The position numbers were made by a program, and so were the translations under genes. A stretch of DNA of 64,000 nt from Gnetum montanum (lineage: Eukaryota; Streptophyta; Gnetopsida; Gnetales; Gnetaceae): positions 223,967 to 287,966 of the forward strand of contig MNCI01036208.1 in NCBI GenBank assembly GCA_015680685.1, given 5' to 3'. Positions within the stretch are counted from its first letter, which is position 1; each line of letters starts with the position of its first letter. This document shows, piece by piece, positions 10,069 through 21,329 of this stretch. The notes below the pieces were generated by a model. The model did no database searches, had not been told where the DNA came from, and saw only the letters and a list, made by a program, of their open reading frames with translations.

Positions 10069-10083
10069 TTAGTCATGGGGGTA
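10069..10083 (+). other. 3' polypurine tract of E2
   Basis: TTAGTCATGGGGGTA directly precedes the 3' LTR (TGATGGG at 10084). It would prime plus-strand DNA synthesis. Equivalent tracts lie at 12008-12020 (minus), 33602-33616 and 38103-38116 (minus). Confidence 0.85.
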
Positions 10084-10911
10084 TGATGGGACGTGATATC
10101 GCATGGGCCGCGATATCGCGTCCACCACGATATCGCATCCCCTACGATATTGCGTACATGATATTGCTATGTGCCATCAAATCTATAAGTAAGAGGTAGC
10201 TCTCCCTTTTTTCTAATTCTAGGCCTAGACCGTAGTGAAACTCTGGTAGTTTGACCCCTCCAAAGATAGAATATTTTCCATGTGCCCACAGTAGGAGCTC
10301 CGAAGTGAATGGATTTTTATTCGAGCAAATATTGTACCTAAACACATGTTTGTGTACGAAAATAAAGAAAAACTTCTTGGATAAACCTTGCAGTGCATGG
10401 AATAGGCTAAAGAGGATTTTATTTATTGTTATTTATTGTTTATCATTTAATTTTTTTATTAGTCATTAAATCTATCTCAACCCTTCTCTCCTAGTTAAGT
10501 GCCTCAGTACGACCACTTTGAGCACGTGCGTTATGCTTGGTGATCCCAGCAACGACTAGCATTTAGTAACCAAGGTTGCATTGGTTTAGGGTGTGAACGG
10601 TAAGTGGGAACAAATGCTGATGCTAGGTTAATTAATACTTAGTTAGTTAGTTAAAGTTAGTTAATTAATCTCTTCACCCTTTCACCTCATCAGCATAGGA
10701 GATAAAATAGAAAATACATAAAAATCATATACCTTAGACTTACTTAACCATACAACTATGACAAATACAAGTAAGTCTAGGAAGACAACGAATAATTAAC
10801 CTTAAGTGTTCCATAAGGCATGTAGGTGTTTAGTCTATGGAGTTCGACTGGATCGCACGTGCTACGCTCGTATTCGTATCTTTGAGTGTAGGGGTACCTC
10901 GCCACTCATCA
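10084..10911 (+). repeat. 3' LTR of E2 (828 bp)
   Basis: TGATGGGACGTGATATCGC...CGCCACTCATCA. Collinear with 3810-4646. Most differences are C/T and G/A, and the GATATC array is arranged differently (five units against six). Followed by ATAAT and then gag of H. Confidence 0.92.
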
Positions 10912-11121
10912 ATAATAGAGACTCAATTATTAGAAAAAGAGATGTGAGGACATGTGAAACATAAGAAGAAGAAACATTAGAAGATGCAATCTAATGGAAG
11001 ACTCTTCTTATCCAAAAATCAATAAATGATATGGTAATAAAGGTAGAGAAAACATAGTATTCTATGAATGAGAAATTTGCTATAGTGCTTAAGATAGTGA
11101 AGGAAATAACCTAATAAGCCT
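10912..11121 (+). pseudogene. gag: gag of H, second block
   Basis: Continues H gag after E2. The joint reads EEY|NRDS, then IRKRDVRTCE and a charged helical part (KTLLIQKSINDMVIKVEKT), matching E5 gag at about 56140-56340 and E2 gag at 6270-6480. It stops at AGCCT (11117-11121), the left duplication of E3. Confidence 0.85.
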
Positions 11122-12007
11122 TGATGAGTAGTAAGTAGTCCCTCCACCCAACCATACGAATCATAATCGTGTATTAGTGATTTGGTTAAATTCCATGGAC
11201 TTAGTGGTTAAGTGTGCCTATAGATAAAGATGATGACTTGGGGAAATATGATCATTTTCTTCTTAGCTCTCACTTGTATAGGCTTAGTTATATGATTAAG
11301 TGTGAGCCAAGACACACAATAATTATTTATATTTTATATTTTTATTTATTTGATCCTAAGCATTTAATTAAAGATAATTAATTGGCAAATTAACTACTTT
11401 AACTATCTAATGGTTCTTAAGCTAACTAACCTAACATAAGCATTCAAGCCCACTTACCGTACACATCTTGAACTTGTATCAATGCTAGTAGGTTATCAAG
11501 TGTCTATTGTTAGGCATACCAAATAGGCACTAGTAGGATTACCAAGTCATAAATGGTATGCTTGAAGTGGTCGTACTTATGTATTCATTATTATAAGCAT
11601 TAATTAACTAAGCATAAGAATGTAAATTGCATTGATAATAAAGTGCATTAAAGAAATATTAATCTATTCTAAGTGTTGCAAGAAGTATAAAGAATTGCAT
11701 CTTTATTACTAGTTACATTAATGCATTCAGGTATAAGATGCTCAAATAAAGATTCATACAATTGCTTGAAGTCCTACTATGGGCACTCAAAAAATGTTCT
11801 AACTTTGGTGAAAGAAAACTACAAGAACTAGGCTACACTAATGACATAACGTGCCATAAATGTAGTGGGTATGTGCATTTATATAGGCATGACTCGACAC
11901 TATGTTGATGCATCTTTTCATGCATTGATAGGGCTTCTTTAATGGAGCTACATTGATGGGGCTATGTCAATGCATGTTCATTGATGTAGCTAGTCAATGA
12001 TTCATCA
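11122..12007 (-). repeat. 3' LTR of E3
   Basis: TGATGAGTAG...GATTCATCA. The U3 (12007 towards 11900) carries TTGATG/TCAATG units at 11905, 11925, 11939, 11953, 11967, 11981 and 11994, i.e. steps of 20, 14, 14, 14, 14 and 13. The TATA-like TATATAAA lies at 11885-11878 on the minus strand. The shared block (complement of AGTACGACCACTT) is at about 11568. Confidence 0.92.
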
Positions 12008-12020
12008 TACCCCCAAGATT
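12008..12020 (-). other. 3' polypurine tract of E3
   Basis: The minus strand reads AATCTTGGGGGTA immediately before the LTR start TGATGAA. Confidence 0.8.
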
Positions 12021-12186
12021 GAGTAAAAACTCATCCTCAAGTGAACAAAAGTAGGATCGAGCTTCTTACAAAATTGGGAAGGTATGAAATTTATTGATTG
12101 ACTGACTTTAACTAACTAACTAACTCTGATTGCAAAATTGTACAAAATTAAAAAATTTACAAAAATGGGTGTCCTTGATAAAAAAA

Positions 12187-15086
12187 TTAGACACCCTTAC
12201 AAAATTGGTAGCAAGAACCCTCTAATTGCTAAATATGAGGTGAAGATCAGATAGTTCTAGGAGGGTAAGCCTCATGGGGTGTTGAAGGACCTTTGCTAGG
12301 CTCTAGTGCTAGTGGTGATGGTGGTGGTTGAGGCTATTCTGCTGTAGCTACTAGTTTTGATGGCAATCCAAAAGCATCCATAAATGCTTTCATTTTTTCC
12401 TTCTTACCTTGTGGGTTGTATGTAGTCCATTGAGATTCATCGACATGGATTGGTATGGGAATGTCCCATGGGTAGGGAATTACTAGGAACAACTCCTTGA
12501 CGTTTACAAACCATGTTGTAAACTATTTCTACTTAATATTGAAAATCTTGATGAGGTTCTATAGCTCATGTTAGTTATTCATTTTTCTAGTTAGGTCCTT
12601 AGTAATCGATCATTAATCTATGAATTGGCTCCTAAGAACTTCAAGATTTGCATTAACTATCTCCAACTTTTGCTTGGTCTCTTTGTGATGGTTGAATTCA
12701 GCTTCATAAAGGAGGCACAAACTAGTCACCTACTTTTTGAGCTCTATCCTTGGCCTCCCCATAGTTAATAAAGCCAAGTTGGCATATTGGATATTGATGA
12801 GTTCCATGTATTTCATCATCTCTTCTAGTTGCAACTCTTTCATGTAGATTTCAACTTTGTTGTATGCATTTAAATCATCAAAGATTAGCTTCCATACATT
12901 GCCTCTTTGTTGGAGTTTCTAGAGTGCCTCATTCATGTTTGCCTTGGCTAGCTATATTTCTACCTCATTCACTTCTTTGAGGAGCCCCAGTTGACTCCTA
13001 TAGTGATTCTTGACTCTTTCAAACTTTAGGGCTTCATTTTTCTAAGTGGATACCTCGATGACTATCTTTTGGTAAAGTGCCCAGACTTTCTCCATAGAGA
13101 GATTGTGATTTTTTGTGGTAATCCTCCTCAAGTCAAGGTTCACTATGGCTAGTTGTTACTATTTCTATCTCACAACTTCAACCATTTGTTCTTTTTACTC
13201 CTCGACATTTCATAAGTGGTGAATATCCTTTGTGAGGACCAAGTTTTCCTTGTGGACTTAAGCTAAGTCCTTATTGGTGTTGATGACTAATGCATCAAAT
13301 AAGGAGGCATCAAAGATCATCATCTCCTTAACATTTTTATCCTCCCTTAATTACTACTAAATTTGTAAGAAAGATTCATCTTTGTTAATATCTTGGCTGA
13401 GAATGGTGGTGTCAGAGAGATGGGCTCTCAATCTTGCAACTTTAGTAGCCAACTAAGGATTTTCAATAGTGGTTTTCTCTAGTTAGGCGTTGGTGATGAG
13501 GAGCTTGCGCTTTGTCTCTAGCAGCTCCAACTAGGTAGCAATGATTTCATTTTGAAGATCAAAGATCTCTAGAAGTGGTTACTTGGTTTTCAGTCGGCAG
13601 TCTAATACTTCCTCATATTAGGCTACACTTAGCCGATCATTTTCCACTCTTGCAAAAGCTTGCACACATTCCAAGGTAGTAATGTTAGCCATGGTTGTTG
13701 TAGGAGTGTTTAATGCCTTGACCATCCTATTTTCTACCACTTTCACTGCTATTTCAAGTTGATGGTGCTGCATCACCAAGATAGTAGCCCCCTTGCCTTC
13801 CTCTAGGCACACCAAAAAAGTTGCAACATTCCTAGAGATTTCAAGGAACTCTTGTTATCTAGGGATGGATACTATAACTTCCTAGATGCTTGGATTTATT
13901 CTCATGGATTCCTAAATCTATTGTGTAGGAAATAGTAAGGTGGTCTCTTTTAGCCAATTGATTATTCTAATAACTTCATTGAGATGGCTCAACATTGGCC
14001 AGTAGATTGATGGCTCCCCACCACTTGGCTTACCTTGTTGTTGCTACTAAAATTATTCTTGAACTTTCCCCATCTATTCAATAGCTATGTGGGCCTCTAG
14101 TGTGGTCTCACTAGCAGGTGGTGGTGGCCTCTCCTCTTCTAGCAGCTTGATAGCTACTTTGTCTTTCATCATCTCTTGCTAAGATGCAGTAGGAACATGG
14201 TGGAGTATGTCATTTTAATAATGTGCTATGCCTTCCCTTTGGTAGAGTTTTTAGATAAGGAATGGGAAGGGGAGTTTCTTCCTCCCATAATCTTCTTTGA
14301 ATTGCTTTTGAATTTTGAGGTAAATGAGATGAGGAAGGTTTATGGGGAACTTACTGCTTAGAGCGATGCATGCATAGTCAGAGAAGGGAGTCACCTTACT
14401 AGCCCTCATTGTAGGATTTAGGTGATAGGAAACTATCTTGAAGTAAGCTCACTCCATATTATTGAGGGAACTATACTTCTTATGATCCATCCCATAACAA
14501 CATTGGACCCATTCTTTCTTTACTTTTAGATTTTCTTGGATAGAGATCTTCAAAAATGTTGCCCTTGTATTGGGAAATCCAAGGGCATCTACAATGGCCT
14601 CAACTAAATAGGAGATAGTTATGTCATTAATCTTAATGATCATATCTCCTTGTCAATTTTTCTAGAAGAGGTATGTCTCTCCGATGTACCATTCTCCATT
14701 AAATGAGAGAATGGACCACATGAGAGACCCCTATAATTGAGTGTGGACTTCCTCAGGCACTAGGTCCAAGAAGGGACCAAAGTTAAGTTCTTGAAGAACT
14801 AAAATTTTAGCCTCCTTGGAATGAATTATTTCAAGGTAGGCCTCAATCAATGTGACTTCAAGATTAGGCCTTAGCCTTGGTGCCTCATCTTGCTATGACT
14901 GGATAGTTTCTATTGTGGGAATCTAGTAAAGAGACTCCACTTTGAGCTCCTCTTGACAAGATTCCATTGCATGGGTTTTGACCTCTTATTCCAAAGACTA
15001 TTGTGGCTATTGGCCATTTCCTCCTCTTGGTCACTTCTTGCTTGTTTGGATGGTCCTTCAACTAGTGGTCCCCTCTTTAGTGCCAT
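12187..15086 (-). pseudogene. aORF of E3: accessory gene downstream of pol, best preserved copy
   Basis: About 966 codons, function unknown. ATG at 15086 opens MALKRGPLVEGPSKQ; a frameshift near the start moves to a frame that then holds from about 15080 to a TAA at 12187. Four checkpoints spread over 2.4 kb (14796, 14643, 13815, 12513) share that frame, with only single nonsense codons, many at Gln positions. Part 1: RPNLEVTLIEAYLE, then FGPFLDLVPEEV (about 14750-14790), then EWVQCCYGMDHKKYSSLNN and HLNPTMRASKVTPFSDYA. Part 2 (about 13800-12600): long heptad-rich coiled coil. Part 3: WFVNVKELFLVIPYPWDIP (12513-12457), then KEKMKAFMDAFGLP. The layout recalls the env-like genes of Athila elements, but I see no clear signal peptide or membrane segment. 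Confidence 0.8.
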
Positions 15087-15527
15087 TTGTGATTACAAAT
15101 GTAACCAAGGAGTAGTGATTAATGTGTAACCCTTAGTGCTCTTTGATATGTTTCTCTTTTTGGGTAAGCTACACTTAGGTTAGTTGTGATCATGATGGAT
15201 TGATTATTTTATTATTAGTTTATTCATTTAGCCACCATAGTTTGTTTATGAGGTTTAACTTGGTGTAGATGAAAATTTTAATATTATTTTATTAGTTAAA
15301 CTTTGGGGCATTAGAAACATGTTCAAACATTTTCTATCATAAACCATAGGTTTATAGCCTCCACAATGTAAAGCTCACCTCTGATAGCTAGAGGGTCAAA
15401 GAATGAGATAATTGGATAATTGGTTTGCAAGTTATGGCAATAGGAATGTGCTTTGGGCTTTGAAAATTGCAAAAACTCCCCTAGTGTTATCAAGAAAATG
15501 TTGAAAAATTGGCTAAGTGTTGATGCA

Positions 15528-15634
15528 TATATATAAACTTTTTGTGATGCATTGATGGGGATCATCGATGCATTAGGCTACATCGAAGGGAATGCATCAA
15601 TGCATTAGGCTACGTTGGCATAGATGTATCAACA
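15528..15634 (-). promoter_or_regulatory. U3-like promoter module upstream of E3 aORF
   Basis: TTGATG/TCGATG/TCAATG-type units at 15552, 15565, 15583, 15597, 15615 and 15629 (steps 13, 18, 14, 18, 14) lie next to a TATATATAT run (15528-15536). Downstream on the minus strand comes GCATCAACACTTAGCCAATT, which matches CATGCAACACTTAGCCATT in E5 (about 63194). Spacing and order copy the E3 LTR U3. It lies about 440 bp before the aORF start. Confidence 0.6.
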
Positions 15635-15640
15635 TAGCCT

Positions 15641-17084
15641 ATTAGGAAAAATTTTCACAATAATAAACCAAGTATTGGGAAAGCATTTGGTGATGCAATT
15701 GGAGTCCAAAGAAAGCCAGAAAAGCCTAGATTAAGGACAAAGCATGGAAGAGGGCTTGAAATTGACTTGGAAAAAGAGGTTTGGAGAAAATTATATTACC
15801 AAGAAGTGCAAAAAATAGATGTTTCTTATTTGAAAAAACTAGAATTCAGTGCAAAATAACTAAGGAATAGGGAGTTTAACCATCCAAACTAAGGAGTATG
15901 CAAGTGGATCCTTCCAATACCAGGTTCATGTCCTTACTCTCCTTGCATGCCCTCATACCTAGGAGTCTATAGGCACCAAGGATAGTTAATGACCATGGAT
16001 TAATAAAAATAAAATCCACATAAGAAATCATCAAAGAATTAGTACATATGAAAACAAACATAGTGATCAACCATGATAAAAGGTAGTGAGGTGGTAGATA
16101 TAAGAGTGGATGATGAGAGAGAGTGTGTCTGATAATGGAATCTCACATCCTAGTCACATGAAGTCCTTGATGGATTTACTAATTAATGTGACCCAATATT
16201 ATTCCATCCTTAGTTAGAACCAAGTCCACCCACTTCCAGTGACTTTGCATTGGCACTTTTAGACCATTCGATATCTAGAGTTCATGAGCACTCCCAATGA
16301 TCACCCTTCATTCTAAATAGAGAAGAAAAGAGAAGCAAGAATTTAAGAGGGCCTTAGTTAGAGGGATGCCTTTAGGAATGGGTAACATGTCTTTCTAGCC
16401 CCATAACTAGTGCTTGTAGCCTATTATTTCATCTAAGGGATGTGCTTGTAGCCCCATAACATGTGGTTTTTTTTTTATAATTTTTTTCTTTATTTTTCCC
16501 ATTGGAACCACACCATGTAAAGGCTATGCTTCCTATTAATGGCCAGTGTTAGGAATGATGAGGAATCAATGAGAATACCCATAAAACTCTAGATGGTAGT
16601 TAGGTACAAAAGGTGATAAGTCCTTTTGAAGCCACATCCTTATCAATTCCACTTGAGTTATTCCAAGTTTCATAAGTACCAAGGTCACAGATTCATTGTA
16701 AGTTGTTATTAAAAAAGGACATCATGCTTTTAAGATAATAGAGCACCATGGAGTTAAGTGGAATGGGTGGATGAAGTGACCTTATTGTTTGATTTCATAA
16801 GAAAATCAATGTCTCATTAATTGATGTTATAATTGAAGGATGAAATCCAGTCATTAAGTAATTAATTCAACCAATATAGTTTAATAAACCTTCAATACTT
16901 AGAAAATATATCAAGCACCAAAGTATTGATGGCAATAAAGAATAAACACATATGCAAAAAAATTCAAATAATAAATACATAAAATAATACTCAAAATATT
17001 CAGGAAAATGAAAAACATATAAAGAATGATGCAAAACAAAAAATTTAAAAAATTGAGAAGCCATTACAGAGTGGTAGCATGGAT
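15641..17084 (-). other. post-pol non-coding region of E3
   Basis: No gene seen. Landmarks shared with other elements, in plus-strand notation: AAGTGGATCCTTCC (about 15902), the complement of GGTGCCTATGAACTCC (about 15966), ACATGTCTTTCTAGCCCCATAACTAGTGC (16387-16415), and GAACCACACCATGTAAAGGC (about 16504). Their order matches E4, E5 and E2. Confidence 0.65.
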
Positions 17085-17099
17085 GGCCATCTCCCCCAC
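17085..17099 (-). other. GTGGGGGAGATGGCC tract after E3 integrase
   Basis: The minus strand reads GTGGGGGAGATGGCC right after the integrase tail. Same place and sequence as 8096-8112 (E2), 43287-43300 (E4) and 60837-60855 (E5). Confidence 0.75.
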
Positions 17100-17104
17100 A
17101 ATTG

Positions 17105-18560
17105 AGTTGGAAGGAGAAGATCTAAAAGGTTAACCATGCTTGACCATCAGTGAATGTGTTGTTGCCACTAGTTATTTTTGACTCTAGGAAAGGTTTAACT
17201 TGTTGTGTGTTGAGAAATAACCTTTTGTTTGGGTTGGTAGGATGGTAAATCATCATTGACCCAAATGGAAAAGTTTCATGGATAATATAAGGATCCTCCC
17301 ATAGTGTTTGGAATTTTTTATGTTAAGATATGTGTATGAGGTTCTAGTAGAGCATCTTATTTCCTTGTTGAAATTTGATTTTTCTTATTCTGAGATCATG
17401 GCATTGCTTTTTGTTGCCTTGTGCACTTCATTCAAGGATAAGGCCACTAATTGATTTTAATCTAGTGTGTTAAGATTCATCAATATTTCTCTTTGGGCTA
17501 GACTTAAATCTATGTCAAGATGATAGGCCAGCAATCTTTCTCTATGGGCTAGACTTAAGTGTACAGATCTTGATTTAAATTGAGAGAGTTGGAAGTTTTT
17601 CATACACTAACTCATAGGGAGAATATCTGATAGGAAGTCTCCATGTTGAACAATAAGCCCAAAGAACATTGTTGAGCTTGGTACTCCAATCCTTTCCATA
17701 CCTACTAACTATGCATGTTATTATTTTATTATTTTCCTCTTTGTAACCTCCACTTGATTGTTGACTTATGGGTGGCATGGAATTGTGGGTTTATTTCAAC
17801 CCCCCAATGTTTCATGAGTTTTTGAAAAGCGACACTTGTAAAGTGTATCCCATGATCAAAAATTAGTGCCTATGACACATCAAACCTATTTACAACATTT
17901 TATTGTACAAACTATAATGCTGTAGAGGATGAACAATTGGTGATGGTAATAAATTCAACTCACTTGATGCAATAGTTAACAACCATGATTATGATATGAA
18001 GTTGATTCTCTAAATATCAAAAGGCTCTAGTGGTTAAATCTACTGTTGGAACCCTTCCATTTACATGGTCATCCCTCCATCTCATTGGCATCTATCATAA
18101 GAAAGAAAGAAGTGATGGACATCCTTAAAGATCATTGACCAATAATTCCCTACCATAAGGATTTTAATGATCATCCTCCTCCTAGCATAGTGGCCCCCAC
18201 AATGATCTTCATGAGCATCCTAGAGGACTCGAAGTTGAGCTATGTTACGAACACACCATTGTGCCAAGCCATCTGCGTAACTCTTGTAGAGGTTACCTTC
18301 GATTTCCATGAAATGCTTAGCCTAATGAAGAAAATGTTATTTCTTCTTGTTGTTCTAGTCCTATGGAATATCCTAAGTAAATAGGTAGGAGAGGATGTTA
18401 TCATACCGGTTTGATTCTTTAGGAGTTTGAAAAACAATAGGAATAGCAAATAGGAGTTCATTAAGGAATTGATTAGATAACGGACCCTCATCCTATTTGT
18501 TATCCCATCTTAATCAAGAAAAGTGATTAGCAACCACATTCTTGGTCCTTCTCTATCAAT
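17105..18560 (-). pseudogene. int: integrase region of E3
   Basis: Integrase joins element cDNA to host DNA. An N-terminal zinc-finger remnant reads HHFFLSYDRC (about 18100). The core start is ALEPFDI with a small deletion just after it (GINFMGP part damaged), then VVNYCIK and ALIFDHGIHFTSVAFQKLM. The last core part is clear at 17778-17575: SRYGKDWSTKLNNVLWAYCS and LPIRYSPYELVYEKLPTLS. Many stops and shifts. Confidence 0.8.
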
Positions 18561-18570
18561 AATCATCAAA

Positions 18571-20000
18571 TCAAAGTCTTAAAGAATCACTAGTCACTAT
18601 ATGACACGAGGACTCACTATTGGTTTGTTCATTAGGAACTGTATAACATTGTGGTTGGTGTGCACAAAAAACTTGGTATCTAAGCACATAGTGCTTGAAT
18701 TTTTCTAAAGTATACACCACTATCATAAGATTCTTTTCAGTGGTGGTGTAGTTTAGTTGTGCACCCACAATACTCTTGGTTGTACAATGGATGCAGTATG
18801 GACATTTTTGATCATCCAATTGTGTATGCAGGGTTTCCAAAGCATAATTTGATGCACCAATCATGATGTGGAAACTGGTTCCTATAGAAATGAAGTTTTT
18901 ATGAGTTTCTTCTTCAATTATTAGAATGCATTCTTACATTCCATGGTCTAGGGGAATGGTGCACCCTTCTTAGTGAGTTCCACTAATGGTTTGATGATTT
19001 TTGAGAAGTTTTCAATGAAGAACATGTAGTAACTAGTGTGACAAAGAAATGAACTTACACCTTTCATCATTTTTGGTTGCATGGTTATTCCTTGGATGAC
19101 CCATACTTTCTCTAGGTTCACCTTGATCCCTTTATGAGAAATTTTTTTTCCCAAGACAATGCCCTCTTGGACCATTAGATGGCTTTTTTAATAATTGAGC
19201 CTCAAAATTGGTCTCTACACATTTTTGAAGAACTTGATCAAGGTGGTCCAAGGCTTGCTCAAAGGTAGTCTCATAGGTAGAGAAATCATCCATGAAGACT
19301 TTTATCCTACTATCAATTTGTTATTGAAAAATGATAAGGACCAACCATTAAAAGATAGCAAGAGTGTTATAAAGATCAAAAGGCATCTTCCTATATGGAA
19401 AAGTCCCCTAGGAACTTGTAAATGTAGTCTCGACCTAGTCCTTCGATGAAATATGGATTTTTTTGTAGCCACTATAACCATCTAGAAATTTGTAGTAATA
19501 ATGCCTTACTATAGTGTCCAACACTTGGTCGACAAATGGCAATGGAAAATTGTCCTTGTAGGTTGCCATATTTAATAACCAAAAGTATATATAGACTCTA
19601 CAGTTTTCTCCTTTCTTTGGAATAATAATGAGTGGGCTAACCTACTTGATATCCTTAATTAGGTAGATGAACCCTACTTTGAGGAGTTTTTCAATCTCTT
19701 CCTTGATGATCTTGTTGGGCTTTGGATTCAATTTTCATTGTCATTGCCTCTTTGGCTTGATGGAGGAGTTTGTGTAGATTCAGTGTTGGCATATCTAAGG
19801 ATATATCCTTGTTAGTTCATGATATGACCAAGCAAAGGTTGTTGCTGACTTGTTCAAAAATTTTAATAATATCTATATCTACTTAGGAGTAAGTGTGGTA
19901 TTGATAATCACTAACTTGCCATTCTTAGAAAAGACATATTCCATGTCTATTGGTAGAGCCTTTAACTCAAGGGGCTCTTTCTTGAAAGTATCATGGATCT
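18571..20000 (-). pseudogene. pol: reverse transcriptase and RNase H of E3
   Basis: RT motif A: FLDGYSGY (19492-19466). Then TFPYRKMPFDLYN (about 19410-19370). The catalytic box VFMDDFSTYE is intact (about 19305-19276). The thumb reads MVQEGIVLGKKISHKGIKVN, then GVSSFLCHTSYYMFFIENFS and KPLVELTKKGAPF (19175-18948). RNase H (18864-18571): IGASNYALE with Asp changed to Gly, then QLNYTTTEKNLMIVVYTLEK, then a frameshift. Nonsense codons and two or more shifts; about 480 codons nominal. Confidence 0.85.
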
Positions 20001-20269
20001 TTAACTCTCCTCAATTTATTTCACTTTGAGCATTAATGATTTGGGAATAGAGTTGCTCCAATATATTCATGCTCTCAATGTAGGAGCTAGTAAGGCTCTC
20101 AACTGGTTCCATGCACATTGTTAATAGATTTATTATTTGTTATTAGCCACTAGGTACCTTCTTATTTAGTGGTTGTTGCATATAGGAACCTTTGAATTTC
20201 CATAGTTTCTGCACATTGATTATATGCTTAAAATGATGTGTCTTTGATGGTCCATAGTCTCTACACACA

Positions 20270-21060
20270 ATGGCACCCAGTGTCATTGTGTGAGGCATCA
20301 AACTCTCTTCTTCACTTTTCCACATTCATTTTCTTCTTTGAAAATCTCAAAGGAAAGGTCTTGAATCCCCATTCTTCCATTAGTGGTGCTTAATCATGCT
20401 CTTTTCATGATAATAGGGAAGTCCCCCTTACAATTCTCCACATGGATCACTAGGAAATTAGAAAGAAAAGACCACCCAAAAATGGTGATCATAATGTCTT
20501 CTAATAATCCCAAAGGGAAAATGATGGACTAGTCTACTAGCTCCAGTTTGATATTGCTCTTTTTCTAGGGAGATAGGTTCCATGCCTTGTACATCTCTTG
20601 AGAAATTAGTTTTAGAACCTAGATCCAAAAGAGCCTTGCATAGTTCATTTCCAGTGATCTATAGGTAGATGAGGGAACTCCTAGTATTAGATCTCTTCCT
20701 GGGAAGGTGTTCAGTCTTAATCCAGTCTACTCAAGATAAGTTTTAGAGTTTGAAGTAGTAGGGCTAGCAACAACATGTGATTGAGAGGGTTTTGTGGTGT
20801 TGCTAGTTTTGAAGAATGGCCTCTATGAGGCTTGGATTTAGGACCACTTGGCTAAGGAGTTAGCTATAAATTCAATACTTTCATGGCACTTATTTGCTAT
20901 AGTTGTGTAGGTATTTCATGTTCCATGGATGGAGCATGTGACAAGGGTGTTGTTGGTTGTGGTGTAGGAGTGGATGAATGTTGAGGAAGATAGAAGGGAA
21001 ATTGAGACTCCCACCTTATAGAAGATGCTTTGTAGTATTTTGGAGGATAGTAATGATATG
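20270..21060 (-). pseudogene. pro: protease region of E3
   Basis: The active-site loop reads ELCKALLDLGSKTNFS on the minus strand (about 20648-20601), the DLG form typical of Athila. The flap segment GDFPIIMKRA follows (about 20430-20400). The upstream stretch (about 21060-20750) is a low-complexity linker. Decayed by stops. Confidence 0.75.
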
Positions 21061-21329
21061 GGAAGGAAGCATGACTAGAGAAGTCACATGGGGATACTAG
21101 TTGTTGAACATAGTAGCCATAGGGATCTAGTTGTCAATAAGGATATTGCTACCTTGGTGGTGGCATCCTCCATGACTATGGATGTTGCCACTACTTGTAC
21201 TATTCTTGAGGTTGAGGTGACACTCCACTTGGATAACATGCTTGTTGATGGAATTGTTGTTTGTAGTTTCCTTGTGGATAAGACAAAATCTTGGGTGCTT
21301 GCCATTTTGCCAATATAGGATTCAAAGCA

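Larger units (their letters stand above)
3810..10911 (+). mobile_element. E2, complete-ended non-autonomous element with gag and protease only
   Basis: The two LTRs (837 and 828 bp) are roughly 90% alike by eye outside the U3 array. The flanking duplication is ATAGT (3805-3809) and ATAAT (10912-10916), 4 of 5. The internal part is only about 5.4 kb, against about 11.4 kb in E3 and E4. Protease is followed at about 8060 directly by the sequence that normally follows integrase, so RT, RNase H and integrase are missing, and so is aORF. It could have moved only with enzymes supplied by a relative. It lies in gag of H. Confidence 0.9.

Noticed and set aside
13618-13815. Short isolated coiled-coil peptide gene
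   Set aside because: It is one piece of the E3 aORF frame between two nonsense codons, not a separate gene.
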